NCBI RefSeq assembly: GCF_041435215.1
Contig: NZ_CP108394.1
Coordinates: forward strand, 1,364,001-1,428,000
Length of the DNA: 64,000 bases
Reading direction: 5' to 3'
From: Streptomyces sp. NBC_01314
GTDB taxonomy: Bacteria; Actinomycetota; Actinomycetes; Streptomycetales; Streptomycetaceae
In this document: in pieces, positions 26,478-34,396 of the stretch
How the letters are laid out: every line of letters begins with the position of its first letter
Numbering within the stretch: position 1 is the stretch's first letter
Notes under the pieces: generated by a model
Told to the model about the DNA's origin: nothing
Seen by the model: the letters and a program-made list of their open reading frames with translations, nothing else
The model's database searches: none
Made by a program: the position numbers and the translations under genes

Positions 26478-28541
26478 TCAGACACCCACCCGCCGGGTCA
26501 GGTTCAGCAGGTACTCCTTGCGGTCGAGGGGGTTGAGATCGGTGCGCGGCCGTTCGGGGACGGCCGTACCGCCGACGGGCGCGTAGTGGTCGAAGACCGT
26601 CTCCAACTCGCCCTCCCCACCGGTCGGTCCGGGCAGCCGCTGCTCCAGTCCGTGCACCTGGGCGGCAGGCACCAGCCCCTCCAGCCGTACGGCCGTCCCG
26701 CTCGTCCGGGTGTCCCGCGGTACGGCGCGCAGCGCGGCCAGCACCGGCAGGACCGCGCCCAGGGTGTCCGCCGGGGCGTCGATGCGGAAACGGTGCATCG
26801 GCTCGTGGACGCGGGTGCCGGCCCGCCGCAGCGCGTCCATCAGCACCAGCGGGGTCAGTCCGCGGAAGTCCGCGCCCGTGCTCGACATGCTCTTGTCGAA
26901 GCCCTGGTGGGCGTGGCTCTGCCGGGGCGAGTAGCCGGAGTGCGTCATCGTGACCGTGCAGTCGGGGACCCGCCAGCCGTGGACGCCCTGCTCCAGCGCC
27001 TCCCGCACGGTGTCCTCGACGGCCTTGAAGAACGCGTACGGCATGGACCCCAGCTCCACCTCCAGGCGGAAGGCGACCCCGGAGCCGACCGGCGCCGGCT
27101 CCACCCGCAGCCCGACCGTCGCGAGGAACGGATTGCCGTCCTTCTTGTTGAACTCCACGGCCGCGCCGACGCCGGCGAGGCGCTCGACGCAGATGGTCGT
27201 CGTCTCGCGGAAGGTGACGTCGATGCCGTACTCGTCGGCGAGCGTCGCCTGCACGACCTCCTTCTGCACCTCCCCGTACAGCGACACGGAGGTCTCCTGC
27301 CGGAGGTCGTCGTGGCGGAGACCGATCAGCGGGTCCTGCTCGGCCAGTTGGGTGAGGGCGAGGTGAAGGGTGGCCCTGTCCGTGGCACGGGCGGGGAGGA
27401 CGACCGTTTCGAGGGTGGGCGGGGAGAAGTGGTGCCCGTCGGCCGCCCGCTCGCGCGGTACGCCGAGGGTGTCGCCGATCCGGATGTCGGCGAGGCCCCA
27501 CAGCTTCGCGATCCGGCCCGCCGACACGGCCGTGGCGCGAACGGCCGCTCCGCCCTCGAAGACGCTGATCGCGGTGACCTTGCCTTCGAGCGCGCCGTCA
27601 CGGAAGGGCAGCCGGTCGCGGGTGCGTACCGTCCCGGTGAACATCCGCACGTAGGCGATCTTCTCCCCGGCCGGGCCGCGCTCGACCTTGAAGACGGTGC
27701 CGGAGACCGGGCCGTCCTCTTCTCCGTCTCCTCGGTCTCCTCCGCCTTCTCCTTCGTCTCCGTGGCCTGCGTCTCGTCGGCCGGTCGCGGGCAGCAACTC
27801 GCGGATTCCGTCGATGAGTTCACCGATCCCCGCGCCCGTGATCGCGGAGCCGTGGAACACCGGGTGGACCAGGGCTTCGCCGGTCTGGGCGGCGAGGGTC
27901 GCGCGCAGCCGGGTGGCGGGGACGGGCGTCTCGTGATCGACGTGATCGACGTGATCGACGTAGGCCGCGAGCAGGTCGTCGTCGTGCTCCGCGAGGAGTT
28001 CCAGGAGCCGGGGCGGGAGGGGGGTGTACCGGGTGAAGTGGGCCTCGGGGGTGCCGAGTCGGCCGACCTCGCCCATGGAGACGATCGCCGGGGTGAGCCG
28101 TGCCGCGATGGTCTCCAGCAGGTCCTGGTGGCGTGCGCCCCGGCGGTCGAGCTTGTTGACGAAGATCAGCGTGGGGATGCGCAGGCGTCGCAGGGTACGC
28201 ATCAGGACACGGGTCTGTGCCTGGACGCCCTCGACGGCCGAGACGACGAGGACGGCGCCGTCGAGCACGTTCAGGACGCGCTCCACCTCGGCGATGAAGT
28301 CGGGGTGCCCGGGCGTGTCGATGAGGTTGACGGTGAGGTCGTCGATCTCGAACGAGACGACGGCGGACTTGATGGTGATGCCGCGCTGCCGTTCCAGCGC
28401 GAGGGAGTCCGTGCGGGTGCTGCCGTCGTCGACGCTGCCGATCTCGTCGATGACTCCGACGGTGTGCAGCAGGCGTTCGGTGAGGCTGGTCTTACCCGCG
28501 TCGACGTGCGCGAGGATGCCGAGGTTGAGCGTGCGTGACAA
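26478..28541 (-). CDS. Otr(A)/Tet(M)-type ribosomal protection protein (EF-G-like GTPase), 687 aa
   Basis: A translation GTPase of the tetracycline ribosomal-protection family. The G1 motif is AHVDAGKTS, with RGITI switch I, DTPGHPDF G3, VNKLD G4, then EF-G domains II-V including SLYGEVQKEV and a LGSMPYAFFKAVEDTV region. Similarity is closest to Otr(A)-like chromosomal Streptomyces proteins, which dislodge tetracycline from the 30S A-site or serve another ribosome-rescue role. The start is TTG at 28541 with gaaggacatgacgc upstream. Odd features are a DHVDHVDH tandem repeat (27938-27965) and an acidic Gly/Glu/Asp insert of about 25 residues (27712-27785) between domains. Resistance activity is unproven. 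Confidence 0.85.
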   Translation of the reverse strand: MSRTLNLGILAHVDAGKTSLTERLLHTVGVIDEIGSVDDGSTRTDSLALERQRGITIKSAVVSFEIDDLTVNLIDTPGHPDFIAEVERVLNVLDGAVLVVSAVEGVQAQTRVLMRTLRRLRIPTLIFVNKLDRRGARHQDLLETIAARLTPAIVSMGEVGRLGTPEAHFTRYTPLPPRLLELLAEHDDDLLAAYVDHVDHVDHETPVPATRLRATLAAQTGEALVHPVFHGSAITGAGIGELIDGIRELLPATGRRDAGHGDEGEGGGDRGDGEEDGPVSGTVFKVERGPAGEKIAYVRMFTGTVRTRDRLPFRDGALEGKVTAISVFEGGAAVRATAVSAGRIAKLWGLADIRIGDTLGVPRERAADGHHFSPPTLETVVLPARATDRATLHLALTQLAEQDPLIGLRHDDLRQETSVSLYGEVQKEVVQATLADEYGIDVTFRETTTICVERLAGVGAAVEFNKKDGNPFLATVGLRVEPAPVGSGVAFRLEVELGSMPYAFFKAVEDTVREALEQGVHGWRVPDCTVTMTHSGYSPRQSHAHQGFDKSMSSTGADFRGLTPLVLMDALRRAGTRVHEPMHRFRIDAPADTLGAVLPVLAALRAVPRDTRTSGTAVRLEGLVPAAQVHGLEQRLPGPTGGEGELETVFDHYAPVGGTAVPERPRTDLNPLDRKEYLLNLTRRVGV

Positions 28542-28768
28542 GCGTCATGTCCTTCGAAATGGGGGTCATTCCTTCCTGGGTGGACATGAACGCAGTGCGC
28601 ATCGGGGCTCCTTGACCGGTTGGGGGCTTCGGCGCAGTGAAGCAGAGCGGTTCGCGCACTCGCCAACGATTTTTCGGGCGGCGGGGCGAGAAATCCTGGC
28701 GGCAGGCGGTGGGGAGCGGACTGTTGGACGCTGGAGGCACGGGTGGTGGCGGTGAGAGGAGCGAAACC

Positions 28769-29974
28769 GTGCGTGAGATCCTCCCTGCGCTCGGCGAGTG
28801 GTACGCGTCGGGCTCCCCCTTCGGCCTCGCCACGGTCGTCGCGGTCAGTCGGAGCGCCCCCCGCGGGCCGGGGGCGTCCATGGCGGTCGGGCCCGGCGAC
28901 GAGGTCGTGGGCAGTGTGTCCGGCGGCTGTGTGGAGGGTGCGGTGTTCGAGCTGGCCCAGGAGGTCGTGGCGTCCGGAGAGTCGCGGATCGAGACCTTCG
29001 GGTACAGCGACGAGGACGCGTTCGCCGTGGGGCTGACGTGCGGCGGGGAGATCACGCTCCTGGTGCGGCGGGTGACGGCGGCAGAGGACCCGGCGCTCGG
29101 GCGGGTCGTGCAGTCCGTGGACGCGGGGCACCCGGTGACCGTCGCGACCGTGCTCGACGGCCTCGCCCCGCGCGGCGCCACGCTCGCCGTGTGGCCGGGG
29201 CCGGAAGCGACGTCCGGCACACCCGCCGCGCACAGCGCACCCGTCACATCCCCCCTGCACGGGACACACGGCACGCCCAGCACACCCCTCGCACACGGCA
29301 CGCTCGGCACGCTCGGCTCGGCGGGGCTGGACGCGGCGGTGGCCGCCGACGCGCGGGGCGAGTTGGCCCAGGGCGCCACCGGGCAGCGGCACTACGGGCC
29401 GCACGGCGAACGGCGCGAGGACTCGGTCACCGTCTTCCTGCACTCCTTCGCGTCCCCGCCCCGCATGCTGGTCTTCGGCGCGATCGACTACGCGGCGGCG
29501 GTCGCCCGTATCGGGGACTTCCTCGGCTACCGCGTCACGGTCTGCGACGCCCGCCCGGTCTTCGCCACCCCGAAACGCTTCCCCGCCGCCGTCGAGGTGA
29601 TCGTCGACTGGCCGCACCGCTATCTGCGCGGCACCCCCACCGACGACCGCACGGTGATCTGCGTTCTCACCCATGACCCCAGGTTCGACGTGCCGCTCCT
29701 TCAGGAGGCGCTGCGCCGCCCCGCCGCGTACATCGGGGCGATGGGCAGCCGCCGTACGCACGACGACCGGATGCGGCGGCTGCGGGAGGCCGGGCTCGAC
29801 GCGGCCGGACTGTCCCGGCTGCGTTCCCCGGTCGGCCTGGACCTCGGAGCCCGTACGCCGGAGGAGGTGGCCGTGTCCGTGGCGGCGGAGATCGTCGCGC
29901 TCCGCTGGGGCGGCAGCGGGGTGCCGCTGACGGCGACGACCGGGGTGATCCATCCGCCGGATCCGAGCGGTTGA
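28769..29974 (+). CDS. XdhC/CoxI family protein, 401 aa
   Basis: Two-domain XdhC protein. The N-terminal XdhC_CoxI domain (VREILPALGEWYASGSP, then GSVSGGCVEGAV with its conserved Cys) is followed by a Rossmann-type domain starting MLVFGAIDYAAAVARIG and ending in AYIGAMGSRRTHDDR. Family members insert or sulfurate the molybdenum cofactor of xanthine dehydrogenase or CO dehydrogenase-type enzymes. No molybdoenzyme genes are adjacent. A roughly 45-residue Gly/Thr/His/Pro spacer (about 29210-29330) made of short repeats separates the domains. The GTG start has gagaggagcg upstream and is divergent from the Otr(A)-like gene. Confidence 0.87.
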   Translation: MREILPALGEWYASGSPFGLATVVAVSRSAPRGPGASMAVGPGDEVVGSVSGGCVEGAVFELAQEVVASGESRIETFGYSDEDAFAVGLTCGGEITLLVRRVTAAEDPALGRVVQSVDAGHPVTVATVLDGLAPRGATLAVWPGPEATSGTPAAHSAPVTSPLHGTHGTPSTPLAHGTLGTLGSAGLDAAVAADARGELAQGATGQRHYGPHGERREDSVTVFLHSFASPPRMLVFGAIDYAAAVARIGDFLGYRVTVCDARPVFATPKRFPAAVEVIVDWPHRYLRGTPTDDRTVICVLTHDPRFDVPLLQEALRRPAAYIGAMGSRRTHDDRMRRLREAGLDAAGLSRLRSPVGLDLGARTPEEVAVSVAAEIVALRWGGSGVPLTATTGVIHPPDPSG

Positions 29975-30053
29975 ACAGCAGGACGACAGTCGAGGACCGC
30001 GACGGCAGAACCGTCGGCGGAACATCGGCGGTCGATCGGCGGCCCGGCCGGGG

Positions 30054-30557
30054 TCAGGTCCGGGGTGGCAGTCGGTGCAGGTGTACGTCCGTCAGCGCGC
30101 CCTCCGCCACCGTCGCCGTCATGTAGGTGCAGTGGGGCAGGCGGCGGCGGTCGGTCGGGGACCCGGGGTTGAGGAGGCGCAGGCCGGTGGCCGTGGTCGT
30201 GTCCCAGGGGATGTGGCTGTGGCCGAAGACGAGGACGTCGGTGTCGGGGAAACGGGCGGCGCAGCGGTGCTCGCGGCCCTGGGCGGGGCCGGTCTCGTGG
30301 ACGACGGCGAGGCGCAGGCCGGCCAGTCCGGCGTGGGCCACCTCGGGGAGGCGGGCGCGCAGGGCGGGGCCGTCGTTGTTGCCGTACACGGCGATCAGTC
30401 GGCGGGAGCGGGCTTGGAGGAGGTCGAGGGTGGCCTCGTCGACCCAGTCACCGGCGTGGACGACCACGTCGGCCTCCGCGAGCTCGGCGAGAAGTCGCTC
30501 GGGCAGCGCCTTCGCGCGCTTGGGCAGGTGGGTGTCGGACATCAGCAGCAGGCGCAC
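30054..30557 (-). CDS. YfcE-type calcineurin-like metallophosphoesterase, about 167 aa
   Basis: A small cytosolic phosphodiesterase. It has the metallophosphatase signature: MSDTHLP (D-x-H), HAGDWVD (G-D), YGNNDGP (G-N-x-D), VVHETGP, and GHSHIPW (G-H-x-H) supplying the binuclear metal site. The YfcE/MJ0936 group hydrolyses phosphodiesters, with unknown physiological substrates. The GTG at 30557 (VRLLLMSDTH) fits the family N-terminus; an ATG 33 bp upstream is also open. It is convergent with the XdhC gene. Confidence 0.87.
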   Translation of the reverse strand: MRLLLMSDTHLPKRAKALPERLLAELAEADVVVHAGDWVDEATLDLLQARSRRLIAVYGNNDGPALRARLPEVAHAGLAGLRLAVVHETGPAQGREHRCAARFPDTDVLVFGHSHIPWDTTTATGLRLLNPGSPTDRRRLPHCTYMTATVAEGALTDVHLHRLPPRT

Positions 30558-30611
30558 GGAGTCAGGGTGCCATCCGGTGGCGGACCGCACTCGACGGAGG
30601 TACGGCGCCGC

Positions 30612-30654
<43 letters not shown>

Positions 30655-30855
30655 GGAGACGGTGTCCGTGGGGGAGTTCCGTGCGCGGGTGAAGGCCCCG
30701 CATCCGGACCACTGCCCGGCGGGCCGGTGAATCATCACCCCCGCCCGAAACGGCACCGAACAGCCCGCCTTCTCAGGGCGGACGGCACCCGCCGCGCGGC
30801 CGCCTGCGGCTGCCCGACATCGGCTCGCCCCCTGGCCTGCCCCGGCCCGTCGGGC

Positions 30856-33276
30856 TCACTCGAGGGGGATCTCCGCCCACACCTGTTTGCCGCCGCTGAC
30901 CGGGACGCTGCCCCAGGCGGAGGACACGGCCTCGACGAGGAGGATGCCGCGGCCGCCGGTGGCCTCCCAGCCGATGATGGTGGGTTTCATCGGCGTACGG
31001 GGTGAGGAGTCGGCCACCGCGACGCGCAGGCGGTCCGCCAGCAGGGTGAGGTCGAGGCGGACCCGGCCGTCGGTGTGGACGAGGGCGTTGGTGACGAGTT
31101 CGGAGACGACGAGGAGCACGGTGTCGGCCATGGACTCGACGTCCCAGCGGCGCAGCACGCGCCGGGTGTAGCGACGGGCCTGCCCGACCGCCTGCGGGAC
31201 GCGCCACACGCTCCAGTTCTCGCGCTGGGGGCGCAGGGCCATGCCGTCGTAGCGCACGAGGAGAAGGGCCACGTCGTCGTCGCGGTTGGCGCCGCGCAGC
31301 AGGGTGTCGGCGACCACGCCGAGGTGCGCGGGGTCGGCGGCGGACAGTTCGGCGGCGAGGTGGTCGAGGCCGTCCTCGACGTCGACGTCGGCGGACTCGA
31401 CGAGGCCGTCCGTGGTGAGGGCCAGCAGGGTGCCGGGGGCCAGGCGCAGGGGGCTCATCGGGAAGTCGGCCCGCATGATGACGCCGAGCGGTGGTCCGCC
31501 CTCCGCCTCGCTGATCTCGGTGGTGCCGTCCGGGTGACGGAGCACTGGCGGGATGTGTCCGGCGCGCACGTACCAGGCGGAACCCTCCTCCATGTCGATG
31601 TCGACATAGCAGCAGGTGGCGAAGAGGTCGGTCTCCATGTCCACGAGGAGCCGGTTGGCGTGCGAGACGACGACGTCCGGGGGGTGCCCCTCGACGGCGT
31701 AGGCGCGCAGGGCGGTGCGCATCTGGCCCATGAGGGTGGCGGCGCCCGCGTTGTGGCCCTGGACGTCGCCGATGACGAAAGCCACGTGGTTGTCGGGCAG
31801 CGGGATGACGTCGTACCAGTCGCCGCCGACCTCCAGACCGGCGGTGGTGGGCAGATAGCGGGCGACGGCGACCGCGCCGGGCAGCTGGGGCAGGCGGCGC
31901 GGGAGGAGGGTGCGCTGGAGCATGCCGATGAGTTCGTGTTCGGCGTCGAAGGCGTGGGCGCGCATCAGGGCCTGCCCGGCGAGGCCCGAGGCGGCGGTGA
32001 GCAGGGCGCGCTCCTCGGGGCCGAAGTCGTGGGGGTTGTCCCAGCCGATCAGGCAGGCCCCGGCCATGCGGCCCCCGGCGGGCAGCGGGAGGACGGCCAG
32101 GCCGCCTGGGCCGACGCCGGCGAGGGCCGGCTCCAGATCGGCCCCGGCGGGCCAGATCCCGGCGCGTCCCTCGCGCAGCGCGGTGGCGAGGGTCGGCATG
32201 GTGCGTACCGGCGCGTCCGGCCATTCGGAGCGCCATTCGGAGCGCCACACCTCGGGCCAGATCTCCGGCTGCGGCGGATCGAGGACGGTGACGACCAGGC
32301 GGTCGCCCTCCAGCTCGGCGAGAGCGATCCGGTCGGCCCGGAGCGGTTTGCGCAGGGCGGTCACCACGGCCTGGCTGACGTCACGGACCGTGCCGGCGGT
32401 GGCCAGGGCGGCGGCGAGGCGCTGGATGCGGGCCACGTCGCCGCGGCCGGTGCGCAGGGTGGAGGCGTCGGCGACGGTGCCGACGAGACGGGCGGGCCGG
32501 TTCTCGCCGCCGGGCAGGATGCGGCCGCGCAGCCTGAGCCACTTCTGCTCGCCGGAGGGCTGCAGGATGCGGAACTCCAGCTCCCGGTCGCCGATGGACA
32601 TGTGGTCCGCCTCCACGACGGACATCAGCGCGGGCAGGTCCTCGGGCACGGTCAGCGCGATCAGCGTCTCGACCCGGCCGTCGAAGTCGTCCGGGCCCAT
32701 GCCGAACAGTTCCAGCAGCCCGTCGTCGACCTCGACCCGCCCGGTGTCCATGGCCAGGTCGAACGAGGCGCCGGGCCCCGCGGGCCTGGCGGGGGCGGTG
32801 CTGGTGACCGCCTCGGCGAGCAGGTCGAGGCAGTGCCGGTCCTCGGCGTCGAAGGCGTCCGTGCCGTCTCCGACGGCGACGAGGCAGCCCCGTTCGCGCA
32901 GCGGCAGCACGCCCAGCGAGAAGTCCTCGGCGTGGGCGCGGCGCACGTCGGCGTCCTGCTGGAGGTCGGCGGAGACGAGCCAGCGCGGCCGGCCCGTACG
33001 GCACGCCTCGGCGGCCGGGGCGGCCCCTGCGGCCGGGTAGCTGTCGCGGAGCCCGTACAGGCTCCTCGGTACGCCGGCCGAGCCGGCCAGCAGCAGCGCG
33101 TCGCCTTCGCCGTCCGGGAGGTACACGGCGGTGACGGTCGCACTCGTGAACACGAGCACCTGTTCGAGGATGGCGTGCAGCCGCTCGTGCGGATCGAGGT
33201 CGCCACCGAGCGACTTGAGCGCGAGTTCGGCACGCAGCGTCCTCGTTCCGCGTTCCGCAGCGCCTGCACTGACCAC
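30856..33276 (-). CDS. Multi-sensor PP2C/SpoIIE phosphatase with HATPase domain (GAF-PAS-GAF-PP2C-HATPase), about 806 aa
   Basis: A Streptomyces-type signalling protein that should dephosphorylate STAS anti-anti-sigma factors and also carries an RsbW-like kinase domain. Approximate order: GAF (30-165), PAS with MSIGDRELEFRILQPSG (190-290), GAF (310-450), SpoIIE/PP2C with GGDWYDVIPLP, VIGDVQGHN and ALTTDGLVES metal-site acidic residues (470-690). A C-terminal ATPase follows with VSELVTNALVH and TGGRGILLVEAV. The start is uncertain: GTG 33276 or GTG 33384. A short duplication WRSEWRSEW lies between domains. It is divergent from a second SpoIIE-type gene, across the lanthipeptide synthetase remnant. 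Confidence 0.85.
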   Translation of the reverse strand: MVSAGAAERGTRTLRAELALKSLGGDLDPHERLHAILEQVLVFTSATVTAVYLPDGEGDALLLAGSAGVPRSLYGLRDSYPAAGAAPAAEACRTGRPRWLVSADLQQDADVRRAHAEDFSLGVLPLRERGCLVAVGDGTDAFDAEDRHCLDLLAEAVTSTAPARPAGPGASFDLAMDTGRVEVDDGLLELFGMGPDDFDGRVETLIALTVPEDLPALMSVVEADHMSIGDRELEFRILQPSGEQKWLRLRGRILPGGENRPARLVGTVADASTLRTGRGDVARIQRLAAALATAGTVRDVSQAVVTALRKPLRADRIALAELEGDRLVVTVLDPPQPEIWPEVWRSEWRSEWPDAPVRTMPTLATALREGRAGIWPAGADLEPALAGVGPGGLAVLPLPAGGRMAGACLIGWDNPHDFGPEERALLTAASGLAGQALMRAHAFDAEHELIGMLQRTLLPRRLPQLPGAVAVARYLPTTAGLEVGGDWYDVIPLPDNHVAFVIGDVQGHNAGAATLMGQMRTALRAYAVEGHPPDVVVSHANRLLVDMETDLFATCCYVDIDMEEGSAWYVRAGHIPPVLRHPDGTTEISEAEGGPPLGVIMRADFPMSPLRLAPGTLLALTTDGLVESADVDVEDGLDHLAAELSAADPAHLGVVADTLLRGANRDDDVALLLVRYDGMALRPQRENWSVWRVPQAVGQARRYTRRVLRRWDVESMADTVLLVVSELVTNALVHTDGRVRLDLTLLADRLRVAVADSSPRTPMKPTIIGWEATGGRGILLVEAVSSAWGSVPVSGGKQVWAEIPLE

Positions 33277-33540
33277 GTCCGTAATTACAGCGCTTCCAGC
33301 ACGCTCGCGCAGCCCCTGGGACCGTTCCGCGAGGTCGGGGAGGGGCCGGAGACCCGCTCCGCGCCGCCCGGATTCGAAAGACACCGAACAGATCTTTACG
33401 TATGCGTTCCGCACGGTGAGCGCGTGACAGGCGTGACGGGTCACTGGTGGCGGCCGTGACTGTCGGGCGCTCCGGCGGGCTGGAAGGCTCGTCATCACTT
33501 GGCCCAGGGGGCGATGGCACAGGACCCGAGGGAAACCCGT

Positions 33541-33957
33541 ATGGACAAGCGGTACGAGGCGTACGCGCTCGCCGACAGACACTTCTGCGAGACACCGGAC
33601 CGGGTCTCGGCCGGTGACCGCGACGGCACGGCGGCTCCCGGCCACGAGACCGCCGGTCGGGCGGTCCCCGAGGGCCGGCGGGCCGCCCGGATCGGGGACT
33701 GGCTGACGCTGACCCCGGTCGACGACGGCGAGCTGCCCCGTCCCGGACCCACCCAGGGATGGAAGGTGCACGCCTCCGCCACCCGGGCGAACGCGGACCG
33801 GATCGCGGCGATCGTGTGGGACTGCCGCATGCCCCGGAACATCCGTTCAAGTTCGTGCCGGGCCCGCACCTCCTGCGTCTGCGCAACGCCAAGTACGCGG
33901 CCCGCGTTCCCGAGGCAGAGCCGCGGGACGCCACGGACGCAGTGGGGCTCGGCGGAT
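33541..33957 (+). pseudogene. Frameshifted 5' remnant of a class III lanthionine synthetase (LanKC-like)
   Basis: The frame starting ATG at 33541 gives MDKRYEAYALADRHFCETPD, then IGDWLTLTPVDDGELP and GWKVHASATRANADRIAAIVWD. This is the characteristic N-terminal opening of class III lanthipeptide synthetases (RamC/LabKC type). Near 33840 the homology jumps to another frame, HPFKFVPGPHLLRLRNAKYAARVPE, cited by its RNAKYA motif, and then stops. Kinase and cyclase domains and any precursor peptide are absent. A full gene would be about 2.6 kb. It is a decayed biosynthetic gene. Confidence 0.7.
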
Positions 33958-34396
33958 GACGGCCCGGCTGGGCGGTCCGGCCGCCGAGATCGACCCGTGC
34001 GCGCTCACCGCCAGGTCGGGGCTGGACTCCTGGTCCGGCCTGGACGGTACTCACTCCCGCTCACCAGAACGCTCTTGAACGCACTCCAGAGGCAGCAGCT
34101 CCAACCCCGATCACGTTCGCCCTCCGCCTGCCGGCCACCGATGTCCTCCGCCTCAGCGCGTGCCCGTTGTTGGCGCCCCCGACCACGTCCGGGCGCGAAG
34201 AACCAGCCATCGGGGTGCGTAGGGGCGCACTCGCGGCGCCCGTGCGCGAGTGCGCGCCTCAGGCGAGGGGGCATGGGCCGGGCAAGAGGGGGTGGGGCCG
34301 TTCGTCCGGCGCGGGGCGCTCGCCGTGCGCGGGCGGCCCCCAAGGAGGAGCCTTGACCCTGGAACCGTCGCGCGGCCGGGCGAGGAGGTGGTCGGG
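33958..34396. other. Non-coding gap with a possible ArsR-type remnant
   Basis: No intact gene is supported. Around 34105-34170 the rightward frame reads ITFALRLPATDVLRLSACP, which resembles the N-terminal opening of some actinobacterial ArsR-type regulators and then loses homology. With the LanKC remnant this makes 33.5-34.2 kb a site of gene decay. The last part holds the ribosome-binding site of the next gene (cgaggaggtgg). Confidence 0.3.

Noticed and set aside
33957..34079. A 40-codon rightward frame with ATG overlapping the end of the LanKC remnant, considered as a lanthipeptide precursor.
   Set aside because: It lacks a ribosome-binding site and the class III leader motif (LxLQ), and has no repeated Ser-x-x-Ser-x-x-Cys pattern.
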